The notes beneath the pieces were generated by a model, which was not told the DNA's origin, searched no databases, and saw only the letters and a program-made list of their open reading frames with translations. Below, piece after piece: positions 21,716 to 35,049 of a DNA stretch of 64,000 nucleotides (the stretch's first letter is position 1; every line of letters starts with the position of its first letter). The position numbers and the translations under genes were made by a program. The stretch comes from Cylindrobasidium torrendii FP15055 ss-10 (Eukaryota > Basidiomycota > Agaricomycetes > Agaricales > Physalacriaceae): assembly GCA_000934385.1 (NCBI GenBank), contig KN880490.1:1-64000 (forward strand), in the 5' to 3' direction.

Positions 21716-22311
21716 ATGTCCAGCCTTTCCTCGACTTCTAAGGATCAAACAAACGACTTAGTCGCTGCTTCATCAAACCCACCGCCGCTCGAACACTCTC
21801 CCAGCGTTGAAGACCGAACAAATTGTGGCACTGTAAAGAGTAGTGAAGCGAGCATCATAAATGATGACGACGACTTTACCATCAGCGGTTACGGAGAGAT
21901 CTCTCTTTCTGAGGACTGCTATATCCCAAGCCTACCTGCACCCTGCTCTCCAATCATAGACGAAAGCTTCAGGCGCCCTCGCCGACCCAACGGGAAGAAG
22001 GAGCACGCATTGCTCAGTAGGCCTCGAGCTCCTGCTCTCAAATCCAAGATTTTTGTGTCAGATGGGAACATCTCAGAGGTAGAGTGATAAACATAGCAAG
22101 GACGTTTCAACACTAACAACTTCAGGCTACCATTGCGAGAATCTCACGTACGTCGCATATGAGTTTCGAGGAGGTGGTTCGAAGGGCCTCGAAGGGAGGT
22201 CACGCAACCCGCGGATCGCCTTTGAGAGCTGTAGCATCTCGCACAAAGTCCTCTTCAACACAAAGTGACTCTGAGTCTTTCTCCAAAACTGTCGATAATG
22301 GTGATATTTGA
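21716..22311 (+). CDS. Small disordered protein, unknown function
   Basis: Two exons (21716-22078, 22126-22311) encode 182 residues. I do not recognise a family. The N-terminus is Ser/Thr-rich, followed by an acidic segment (NDDDDFTISGYGEISLSED) and a basic segment (RRPRRPNGKKEHAL). The second exon contains ARISRTSHMSFEEVVRRASK, which could be a short amphipathic helix. A strong TATA box sits right upstream, so the gene is probably inducible; that is inference. The initiator codon was chosen as the first ATG after the TATA box. Confidence 0.7.
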
Positions 22312-22795
22312 TACCTAATACGTAGTCCTATCCTGTATCCCCAGGGAGATATTGCCATTGCTGAAGAATAGAGAACTTCACCGAGGCGGCTTGTAGTTAT
22401 GTGCCTTTAAAAGTTCTGTATGATACCATTGTTGGTGGCGGTCGGTAGCACCGGTCCGAGATAATCGAAGTCAAATACTGAATGATCTGAGCTCTTTGCG
22501 TCTTGCCATATTTCAATTTTCCAGCTTCAAGGTCTTCAGTACAATCATATCCCGGATACGCGACCCTTTGAGAGGAGTCTGTGACTCTCGGGCAGACCTG
22601 AGGCAGGCCGCATACCCAAGGCGGCCATGCATTGGAAGGTCGGAGGGCCGAATCCGCATCCTCCTTGATGTCGTTCAAAACGCTCCGCATCTCCTTTTAC
22701 TACCTCCTTTAACATTGAAATAGCTTTTACTTAAATCGGGCTAAGATGACAGAACCCTCGCCCTCTTATTCGTCGCAGCCCTTTCATCTTTTGCC
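22312..22795. other. Intergenic, 484 bases
   Basis: A 97-codon minus-strand frame (22397-22690) is open but shows no domain and no family resemblance. I do not call it a gene. Confidence 0.4.
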
Positions 22796-24284
22796 ATGTC
22801 TGTCGAACCAACGCTATGGGGCATGTACTGGCCCACGGAAAAGCCCTATGTACCTCTGATGGTCACTGATGGGGACATTGCACGTACGTATTGCCGGTGA
22901 CTCTCTCTGCCATACTCACGGCGCGCTCTAGTGGCATCTATGGCATTGGGTTGGACCTTGGGATTTGGTTATTTCACGGCTCTTCACTGCATTAGGGAGA
23001 CACGGCGGGCTGGGCGTGCGAATGCATACGTGATCCTTATATGGACAGAGCTATTCGCGTGTGTTTTTGCCTGTTACTTGCCGCTCTATGTACTAACCTT
23101 GTTTAAAGCTGTATAGTCCTCGCAATCTTGACCTGGCTCTATCTTAACAAGAACATTGCGCCCTCCTTTTTGTTTTACTTCTGGGTTCTAACGTGCGTTT
23201 CCCGTTCATCTGACTACACCATACTGACGGATCTCATAGGATATGGGTCGTCCAAGTTCAAATCCTGCTTCAGATCATTGTGAATCGGCTGTGTATCCTC
23301 ATTTCGTCCAGGGTCCACCGAGTGCGTAACCTTCTTTGATCTTGCACTTGAATCCTCAAGTAATCATGAACAGAACACACTTCGTTGGTCTATCGCTGCG
23401 TTGATCTTCGCCATCAACATCTCGGTCTACTGCATCTGGCTGCCAGCTAAGCTGCAAATTAGTGAGCACTACCACAGTATCAACATCTGGTGGGATCGAT
23501 GCGAAAAGTCGCTTTACCTCCTCGTCGACGCCGTGCTTAACTGGTACGCACCCCTTGACAGGAGTAAACGCGGTTCTCTAACCTTGTTCAGGTACTTCAT
23601 TCGAACTGTAAAGGAGCGCCTGGTTGATCATGGTGGCGTGTGTTTGGCCTTTGTATAGTCTTGTGTAATCTTGTTGACCATCCCCTCACAGCTCAAGAAG
23701 TACCAGCGACTTGTGCGCTACAACTCTCAAATAATCGGTGTCTCTCTCGCTATGGATGTCCTTATCATTGGTACGCCCTGTTATCCATCTTGTTCCCTCT
23801 AGTCGCTGACGAAAAGTAGCAATGATGTCTCTTCGCAACGACTTCGTCTATATGCAATTTCATCCCGTTGCATACCTGGTCAAACTGAACATTGAAATGT
23901 CGATGTCCAATCTCATCATCAAAGTTGCGCGCGACACTGGTGCATCTCACTCTTAGACCCGATAAATTCTTCATTTATCTTCACTTGCAGGTATATATGT
24001 CCAAGAAGACAGCACGGAACACTCGAAGAGCGCAAGTCAGGCCACTCGCTATGGCACGGCAACGGTTGAACTACAGGTTCAAGTTGCGAGGCAGCAGTTC
24101 ACGGTTCATGATGATATCGGTACATATCCTCTCAAACATTCTTCGCGACCACTTATTGAACCTCAATTCAGAGCTATCAGAGAACACTTGGCGGATGAGC
24201 GATTCGGGGAGGGACGTTAAGGAACCTGTCTCCGCCTCAGAATCTGATATTTATGCTGCGCCAGCGGAAAAGCATGATATTTGA
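22796..24284 (+). CDS. Fungal multi-pass (about 7TM) membrane protein
   Basis: Multi-exon gene from ATG 22796 (MSVEPTLWGMYWPTEKPY). Hydrophobic segments include SMALGWTLGFGYFTALHC, AYVILIWTELFACVFACYLP, VLAILTWLYL, FYFWVLTIWVVQVQILLQII, WSIAALIFAINISVYCIWLP, SLYLLVDAVLNWYFI, IIGVSLAMDVLIIAMMSL and FHPVAYLVKLNIEMSMSNLI. The arrangement (EKSLYLLVDAVLNWYF, YMQFHPVAYLVKLNIEMSM) matches a family of integral membrane proteins widespread in fungi and without assigned function. The C-terminus is a cytosolic, Ser/acid-rich tail (SDSGRDVKEPVSASESD). A receptor role is possible from the topology alone but is not shown. Confidence 0.78.
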
Positions 24285-24552
24285 ATACGCACTTTGTGTC
24301 AAATCTTCACGCGTTCATGCGTTCACGCTCCTTACTTTACATACTTGTGGTTTTATCTTCGTCTCGTTTAGAACGGTGGGCTGTGAAAACCCTTTTGGCA
24401 TAGTGGATCGACTCGTTGTAGTACAGGTTCCGGACATTTATGCATTACTTTGTGTGGTCCATTAAGTTCACCGAATACGCATTTCTATGGCACTCCAAAC
24501 TACATCGGACAGCCCACTCAAATTTCCCGTCTGTCAGTGTCCACAGTTTTGA

Positions 24553-24560
24553 CCACGTGA
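24553..24560. promoter_or_regulatory. E-box CCACGTGA upstream of TERT
   Basis: A CACGTG core 66 bases before the TERT start codon; read from the other strand it is TCACGTGG. The position resembles that of the RMI1 box. Confidence 0.4.
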
Positions 24561-24625
24561 TCGAGTAATCTTGCCACCTGCCATCACGACGCGTGCGGAA
24601 TATCGGCGAAGTAAATCCTGCACAA

Positions 24626-27600
24626 ATGCTACGAAAACGGAGAGACACAAATGCATCCCCTTTGCACGCGTGTTACGATAGCGTGAAAACACTGGAGGCC
24701 TACTTTGGTGTCAATGCCACGGCGCCTCGCACGAGCGAAGGACGCGAGAGGACACAGTATGACGTATTCCTGGGAACAACGTATGTCTGTAACGTCAAAG
24801 ATTGTGAAAATCGCGCTGCAGCCCTAGCCTCATTGCCGAAAATGAGGAATATGCGGGAGGTAAGGTGCATTGGCCTCCGCACACGCATCATTGAGGAAGA
24901 ACAGGTTGTACAGCATGCGCAAGCGCTTCTAATTGGTAGGAGAGAGAAGGACAATGTCTTGACAGTGGGATGCGCTACGGTATTATACCTCTCTCTTATA
25001 TATGCCAACGACTAACCATGGCCTGAGCTGCAGAATAAAGCCAAGAAGGTTCACCCAAGTTCAGTGGTCAGAGCATTTCAAAGCGAAGAATGGTCTATCC
25101 TATTTTCTAGGTATGGTCCTGCATAGAGCTGGAAGCATCACCTCACCCTTTGACGCCAGCGTAGGAGCCGATAGGCTACTCGACACTCTAACCAATGCTT
25201 CTATTTTCATGACATTGCCCAATGATTGCCTTCTACAATTGACTGGGAAGTCAATCCCTCGTCCATCACCGCCAGCACGGGACAAACCTCATAAATACAC
25301 GAGCAAGAAGCGCCTGGCGGACAAGCTTGACACAGAGCCTACAGCTAAACGACCCAAGCACACAAATCTCAAACGAACGGAAAGTGGGAATCCGGCTCAG
25401 GTTTGCAGCGTATCGTAAGTTAGGGTCCATGATGGTTTGCACTGTTCTTACGCGTAAGATAGGAAAAGTCCGAACGAAATCATATTCGCGCGACAACGTC
25501 TGTTCTACGGCCGACCGACGACTCTCCCTAACAATACTAATCTGACATTATGTGGGCTCTATCCTCGTCGTAAGTTTTGCTCGGCTATGCACCTGTGAAA
25601 TGCTGAAGCTGCATCAGATATTCTCAATCAGCTCATGCCGGCATACCCACTTGGCTCCGACCTCAAAGATGACGAGAACGAGCCGCAGGGAAAGACCGAG
25701 CAAGAAAGGGTTGAACAGGAGAATGCCCTGCACAAAGCCCAACAAGACAAGGCCCGATGCCTGTCAAAATATGTCTTTCCGCGCCAATATGGTCTTCGCA
25801 GCGCATTTGCGTTCGAGGCGGAAGGATGGGGCGGTGCGCTGTTGCCGAATTTTGAGGATAGGAACGACGAGATTCAACGAATGCCGAAATCGGTCAAGAC
25901 ACCTAAGCGGGTCAAGCCAGCTTTGGTCTTGCTTGAACGGCTCATCTGGCGACATGGCAAATGCAAATACGCCCTGCTACGAGACGCAACATGCCCGACC
26001 AAGGTATAAACTCCATCTGGTTACATGCTGCTTACTGAACAAGCTCGTAGAGGAAGCCTGGTCATAGTAGAGATAATGACGCTGTTTTGGTGAGGCGTCT
26101 TCACATGCAGTGCACTTCAGCGTACCCATAGATAAACAGGAACTGTTCGCCAGCAGCATATCCCAGATAAAGTCGCAAGTCTCTCTGAGTCTTGACTCCG
26201 AAGGGGTTTCCCTAATCGCACCGGAACCCTCGCCAAACAACAAACCGCACATCTTGGATTATGCATGTTCTCATACCGAGGTCACATCTCATGCACGGAG
26301 TCTCGACCCTCGCCGAGCTTACCCATGTCAGGTCTTTCGCTACGTGCGCGCCGTCATCAAGGCTGTGATACCCAACGAATTCTGGGGCGGCGAACAGAAC
26401 TTTAAGCTTGTCTGCGATTGTACGTCCTATGCTTGGGTACGCCGTCTGGGAATTGTACTAAGAATACCCGAGCTGTCAAGGAATTTGTCAGTGCGCGCCG
26501 CTTCGAGTCGATATCGCTGCATAACGTCCTCCAAGGATTTAACACAACCGGTTGTGGCTGGCTAGCACCCAGCAAAGAACAGACACGCGTCGCCGCCAGT
26601 GATATGTACAAGAGACGCGAACTGCTAGAGGACTTCATGTACTGGTTCTTTGATTCGTTTGTCATGTACGTCCTAAAGGTAACCCTCCGTGCTCCTTGTT
26701 TCAAGCTGGAGCTTAAAGAACTAGACCGCATTCTACATCACGGAATCTGCACCGTTAAGAAATCGAGTGCTTTACTTCCTCCATGATGATTGGAGATGGC
26801 TATGTGCGCCGCTCATCCAGAGGCTCACGAGCGAGACGTTCCATAAGCTCACGACGGTATGCTTGTATCAATGGCAGTTTTGACAATATCTGACGAATAA
26901 CAGGAGGAAGCAAGAGACATTGTTCGAAGACGGTCTCTGGGTATCTCGTTCGTTCGTCTACTACCCAAAGAGAGTGGTGTCAGACCAATCGTCAATCTAC
27001 GGCGCAAAAAGGTCGCTCTATGCCCCACCCGTCTAAGTAAAATCGCTCACTGACTGGCACACAGGGCAAGAACGACTTTTCAATCAACCAAATACTGAGG
27101 GCAGCGTTCGAGATTCTGACGTTCGAAAGGGTTTGCATTTAGTTCTCAAGGATATACAATGCCATATTCATGTCCCCTTAGAAGAACCATCCTGAGCTTC
27201 TTGGGACGTCTATCCTCGGCCGCAATGACACATACACCAAGCTCAAGTCCTTCAAGAAGACGATGTTGGACCTGCACAATCAAGAATTGTTTGTCCGAAA
27301 AGTGGCATAGTTGTCGATTTGAAGCTCATCGCACGTTTAGGCCGAAGCTATATTTCGTCAAGGTCGACGTTCAGGCATGCTTCGATAATATCGACCAAAC
27401 CAAACTACTGGAGATCCTACAACAAGTTATTAGACATAGTCACTACAATATGGAGAAATACCTCAAGGTTGCGCAGCCGGCTGGACACAATATTTCGCAC
27501 AAATGGCTGAGGAGGGCATTTGTGGACGGTGCGTCCTTTGAGCCCCTAGCGCACCAACGCTCATTTAGCTCAGAGGAGCCTCAGGACTTCATGGAGTACG

Positions 27601-29103
27601 CCAAAGAGCTTGCGGAATCGTTGCGTGGCGCCGTGTTTGCCGGCCTGGTATGTAGTAGCCATGGATCATGCGAGAGTCACTCAATCTTCCAGGGTGTCAT
27701 ACAATTCCAAGAAAGGAGACACAAAATTCTGGAATTACTCAGCGAACATATTAACAATAACATTGTGAAGGTGGTGCTCCCTCGCAGCTGTCACTGAAGA
27801 CCGCTCACGGACTACTACATAGATCGGGGCCGACTATTATCGCCAGACGATAGGTATTCCACAAGGCTCAATTTTGTCATCCATTCTCTGTGCCTTCTTC
27901 TATGGAGATATGGAGAAAAAATTCGTGGAATACACAGAGGACCCCCAGAGTGTACGTCGAACCCATGATCTTGTATTACATTGACCTGAAATCCGATAGC
28001 TCTTGATGCGCTTGGTCGACGACTACTTGTTCGTGACCGGGGATTTGAACAAAGCGCGCAGATTTCTCGATATGATGACCGAAGGTGCGCGATTTCGCGC
28101 CGTTCGAGGCTAGCACAACGAAACTGAGTTGCGCAGGCCATCCAGAATATGGGTGCTTCATTTCGAAGGACAAGACCATGATGAACTTTGACTATAAGGA
28201 GCACGTATCGAACAGGGTGGAAACGCGTGCGCCTCGTCATCGATGAATGGACAACACAGCACTGAGGTGTATACTTGCAGGTATTCCCTGGTGCGGGCTG
28301 GTCATCGACACAGAAGATCTTTCGGTCTTTGGTGACTATGCGCGATACAATGTCCCGTCAAGTCGTAAGTCACATCGCCTCTGTCGATAACCACAACTGA
28401 CGGCGCTAGATATGCGGGATACACTCACTGTGGTCAAAGATCGCATTCCGGGGACAACTTTCCAGAATAAGATGCTTTTGTTGGTTTCCTCTCCCCCGTC
28501 TGTCGATGCGCCCGAAATGAACACTACCTCTTAGGTTGTCCAAGGCGAAGAACCACCCCATTTTCTCGGATGAAGGACTGAATAGCAAAGATGCTGTCTA
28601 CCAGAACGTATACCAAAACTTCAAATTGTGCGCTATGAAGCTGCATGCGTACGTGAGAGAATGGCGACAGGCATTTATATCTGGGGAGCGGGGCACCAGA
28701 TTCATACAAAGTGGGTGGTTGTCAGCGTCGTTTGTGGGCGGGTCCGCTCACCTCATCCAGGAACTGTCAAACAGATGATAGCGTACAGCTTTGCTTCGCT
28801 ACGGGCTATGGGTCGTAGCCGGTGCGCGCGAGATAACGGGCATGTGTTCGGTCTGAATATGGCCGCAGTTTACTTGTGAGTTCCATTACTACAAACTAGT
28901 TGCATGAGCATAGGCACTCATCAGCACATAGCCTAGGATGGAAAGCCTTCTTCAAAGCCCTAGATGGCAAGGCGCCCATTTACAAGCCGATGTTGGACAG
29001 GATAGAGAGGGACATGAAGAGAGCGCAGAACTTGCGACTCAACAAACGATTTGGAAAGATCATAAAGAGTGGAGAGAAAGAAATGCAGGGACTACGCTTC
29101 TGA
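24626..29103 (+). CDS. TERT: Telomerase reverse transcriptase
   Basis: Large intron-rich gene of roughly 1,000 residues. The N-terminal TEN-like part begins MLRKRRDTNASPLHACYDSV. Conserved blocks follow in order: EIIFARQRLFYGRP, a KYVFPRQYGLRSAF block, NEFWGGEQNFKLVCD with RRFESISLHNVLQGFNTTGC (CP/QFP region of the RNA-binding domain), the T motif FYITES at about 26731, motif 1 GVRPIVNLRRKK (26977-27010), motif A FVKVDVQACFDNI (27353-27391, first catalytic Asp), motif B' TIGIPQGSILSSILCAFFY (from about 27850), motif C RLVDDYLFVT (about 28009-28038, paired Asp), motif D KDKTMMNF and motif E WCGLVIDTEDL (28289 on). A C-terminal extension ends KIIKSGEKEMQGLRF. All catalytic Asp residues are present. 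The insertion between A and B' is long, as expected for TERT (IFD). It extends telomeres using an RNA template not seen in this window. Confidence 0.95.
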
Positions 29104-29146
29104 GTAGAACTTTCAGGTGCACCGAGACGCGATCGGGACTCATAGG

Positions 29147-29154
29147 TCACATGA
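29147..29154. promoter_or_regulatory. TCACATGA palindrome-like box
   Basis: TCACATGA lies 44 bases after the TERT stop and upstream of the glutathione peroxidase gene; it matches boxes before RMI1, TERT and DPH2 in core sequence. Confidence 0.35.
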
Positions 29155-29371
29155 CATCGGGTGTAGATTACTGAGCATTTGATTTCGGAATCGGACTACC
29201 ATGACAGTGAATTATTCACTGTTGCAACGCACCCGTGTCCTCAGAATATTTAAGGCGTCCGTTGTGTTCCCACGATCAGTCCCTCTTGCCCTCCGTTCCT
29301 ACCGTCCCACATCGTTAGCGTTCCCGCAGCCTTCGCCCCTACTACCAACTCATTTGCACCGATATACTACA

Positions 29372-30025
29372 ATGGCTGAGACTGGATTCTACTCTTTGAA
29401 GGCTACTCGCCCTGGAAACAAGGAATACGACTTTGCCGAACTCAAGGGCAAAGTAGTGCTCATCGTCAACACGGCGTCCAAGTGGTGCGTGTCCGTCCTC
29501 GCGCTGATGATTCCATGCTCATTGCTCCGGTCCCCACCAGCGGATTCACTCCTCAATACAAAGGTCTCCAGGAGCTGTATGAGAAGCACAAGGACAAGGG
29601 CCTTGTAATTCTAGGATTCCCGTGCAATCAGGTGCGCTCCCATCTCGCTCGAAGCAGCACAGACGCTGATGGCGCGCGCGCAGTTTGCTGGCCAGGAGCC
29701 TGAAGACGACTCGGGCATCGAATCATTCTGCCAGGTCAACCATGGCGTTACCTTCCCGCTGATGAAGAAGTCGGATGTGAATGGCGACAACACGAATGAG
29801 GTGTACAAGTGGTTGAAGCAGCAGAAGTCTGGCATTTTGGGTCTTACGAGGATCAAGGTGCGTTGTACGGTGCCATCTGGATTGGTTTATGTTAATGCCC
29901 ATCCCTAGTGGAACTTTGAGAAATTCCTCATTGACAAGCATGGCAATGTCGCCAACCGCTGGGCGTCTACCACTACCCCGGCTGCCATTGAAGGCGAGAT
30001 TGAGAAGCTTCTGGCGGCGGAGTGA
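29372..30025 (+). CDS. Glutathione peroxidase (thioredoxin-type GPx)
   Basis: Four exons (29372-29484, 29541-29631, 29684-29857, 29909-30025) give 164 residues. The catalytic Cys is in [19 protein letters not shown], with the Cys codon formed across the first intron; Gln/Asn follow in [15 protein letters not shown], and the Trp in [14 protein letters not shown]. It therefore has Cys, not selenocysteine, as in yeast Hyr1/Gpx enzymes that reduce peroxides at the expense of thioredoxin. The chosen start is [13 protein letters not shown]. The frame is open upstream to ATG 29201, adding 57 Arg/Ser-rich residues without acidic residues, a possible mitochondrial presequence. An ATATTTAAGG element at about 29246 lies between the two ATGs and would favour the short form. 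Confidence 0.92.
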
Positions 30026-30688
30026 TTTCAGCGCGATATGTAACAGACGTCAATATTTTGTACCAAATCCGTATCATTATTATTTCCACGCGCGAGTCTT
30101 CCGCGCCCTCAGCGTCATTTCCGCCAGTCTTGGCCGGTCTCACTGTCGACGTCGCGCGCCACTCTGCTAGCTCTGCACTAAAACATGGCAAATGCAGACT
30201 AAAATGTCGTCCATCCATCGAAGAGAAGCTTCAAATGATGTCATGATCGCCCGAGTCTAATGAAGTCATTGGCATCTCCTAAATGAACGCGTGCGTTATA
30301 AGCCCCACCTTTGACTTTATTCTCTCAACATCCCCCCCCCCCGCCGAACGTCCGTTTTCCAGGTGGTCCGCTTGATTGCTCAAAAAGCCATTTCGTCTGC
30401 TTCCATCATGGCCAGTGGCACAAAAGTCCACGCGCGCCGCCGAGAATGATCCATCACATGCACCACTAGCGCTCCCACCAACGACTGACAATCTGTCAAG
30501 GCCTCTCCAAGAGATTTCTGGGCGTATAGAGTGACCGTAGAGGATACCAGCCGGGATGACCGTACCTCGGGCGCTTCGCTGTCGGAGGCTTGATGACAAC
30601 CTGCGTAGAGTCCACTCGAGCTCCGAGCTGTGCTCAAGAAATATATAAAACCGCCCGTTGGACGCCCTAGAGGATACTTTCTTCAACC
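30026..30688. other. Intergenic, 663 bases
   Basis: Contains the GPx 3' UTR and the GMC promoter. A run of C (about 30330-30341) interrupts it. A long minus-strand frame (30279-30686) has no family features. Confidence 0.4.
30642..30650 (+). promoter_or_regulatory. TATA box (TATATAAAA) of the GMC gene
   Basis: A consensus TATATAAAA 38 bases before the ATG at 30689. Such a strong box is typical of regulated, not housekeeping, genes. Confidence 0.6.
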
Positions 30689-33149
<2,461 letters not shown>

Positions 33150-33418
33150 TGAGGACGAGGCTATAAACTCGTGCGACCATCCAAGTAATAGAAATGGACT
33201 ATCAAGTAAAGATATTGTTGTAGTTCAATGCACCTCATTGTTCGTTACCAAATAGGTAACAATTATGTAATAATAAACAAATGCAAATTTAGCTTCAAGA
33301 GCCTTCGGTGGGATACAACTCACAAACGAAACTTGGTCCAGCTTCACTCGAAGCATGAATTAGGTGTTGTATTAGTACTGAGTCCGGCGATACGCAGGCA
33401 AATGGTCAATGTTCTGAA

Positions 33419-34816
33419 TCAAGATTCTGTATCTTCTTCAACCTCTTCGCATTTAACAACAGGTCCATCCGGTATGACCGTTGCCACGGAAGTCGTTGGT
33501 GCAACATCGAGCGGCCGAAGGAAATTCGAAATCGATTTGACGGGTAGGATGGTGTTATTCAAGGGCGCCATCGTTGGAGGATGTATTACAGCGAAGTGGC
33601 CGGTGTCCAGAGTTCCATCTTTGGCAGTCTTGAGACGTGCTTTGAGCTCGGCAAATACCGCAATCTTATCAGGCAACTACGCGAGGAGCACACACATCAG
33701 CAAAGGTGTTCACCAAATACTACCACGAACCTGGAACTGTGTCACGCGGCCACTTGTACTTGGTGTAACAAAGAACAACGTCTCTTCGACATTGCCATTT
33801 CCAGCACCGTGAACCATTTTGAAAGGCATGAGCCCCGGATTATCGACAATCTTCGCTGGCTTCTGGATAGTGCATCAGCGCGACTCGGACACCGGTAGCG
33901 ACGAGACGTACGCCAGTCGCAGCTTGGAATGCGATTTTAGCCATTGTGATACCGACAAAAGCTACAATCCTTGGTCGGTAGAACGCGACTTTGCGCATTA
34001 AAGGAGTCACCCCAGCCTTGAGCTCGTCATTGGAAAGGTCACCTTGCTGTAGATAGTTTCGTTTCATTCACATTCTGACCAGAGCGAGGGTGTTCTCACC
34101 GTGGGCGTTGGACGGTCACCAAGATTAGTCTGTCTTGCTAGGTCAATTTGGTAGCGCTTTGGAGAGGAAACATTCAAACGAACCAGACCAAAATTGAACC
34201 TCTCAGGTAGTGTAACGTCCTCCACAGGAAGCAAGGGCGCGTCTCCAGGTGTGAGACCTAGCAATACGCTTTTTAATCGCCACCCTTTGAGAATTACGGT
34301 CCTACACTGACCGCTTGAATGTAGGCATTTGTAAAAATGGTTGGTCGCATGTCCATAATGATGTCCGACGGTAGCCGACACTACACCAGGGCTATAAGCG
34401 ATTGGGTGAGTGGACCACAAAGGGCAGTGGTTGACCAATACTTTATACCGCAGAAAAGAACTAGATACATGAGAATGAAAATACATTTCGGCTGGCAAAT
34501 GGCACTGACTATCCAACTCATAGCGCAAATGGTCTGGTAGTCCATGCAGGTGTGCGTATGTCTCTGGATCAGTGCGCGCCTTCTTGGCTGGACTGCGCAT
34601 TGCCGTCCTTGAGCTTGAGTTGGGCTTTTTCTTTCGCTTCTTCTTGTCGAGCTCGGACGGCTCGTCGGAATCGGAATCGAAATACTTTTGTCGTGGTTTC
34701 TCTGGGCTTCTCTGCGAGCGGCGGCGGACTAGGATTGGAACGTCGCATGGCTCTGGTTCTGACTTGATTGCAGCGTTTGGTAGAGCCTTGACGACGTTCT
34801 CTTCGGAGTTGCTCAT
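33419..34816 (-). CDS. G/T(U)-mismatch-specific DNA glycosylase
   Basis: Minus-strand multi-exon gene. After a disordered N-terminus with basic stretches (ELDKKKRKKKPNS, SPAKKAR), the catalytic domain reads LHGLPDHLRYELD, then ILFCGINPGVVSATVGHHYG, with the GINPG loop bearing the catalytic Asn, and HATNHFYKCLHSSG. It continues with GLTPGDAPLLPVEDVTLPER, FNFGLTNLVDRPT-like sequence, GVTPLMRKVAFYRPRIVAFV, GITMAKIAFQAATGV and PSTSGRVTQFQ plus LPDKIAVFAELKARL. This is the TDG/MUG family of uracil-DNA glycosylases, which remove T or U mispaired with G. The C-terminus after the domain is a short disordered tail. It ends 269 bases from the GMC gene stop (convergent). Confidence 0.87.
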
Positions 34817-35049
34817 GGCGGACGGGAGGAGGCTTGAAATGATCGGCTACTCCAATACAATTGCGTCTGACAGACAGTCTAACAACGTTGGATTAGACTA
34901 CCAAGTTGAAGTTGACCAACGGCAGCCAATTTCATGAGCTCAAGCGCAAAGAGAATACAAGTTTGAACCCGCTCTAATAGCAACATACAGATTGAGTAGA
35001 GTGTTTCGACTGAGGACAAATACCCAAGGGAACTACACTACTTATTAAT

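Noticed and set aside
30330..30341. C homopolymer as a structural element
   Set aside because: A single C run can be a sequencing artefact or mutational slippage; no other C runs make a G-quadruplex/i-motif pattern.
30279..30686. 135-codon minus-strand frame upstream of the GMC gene
   Set aside because: It overlaps the TATA box and promoter of the GMC gene and shows no family resemblance.
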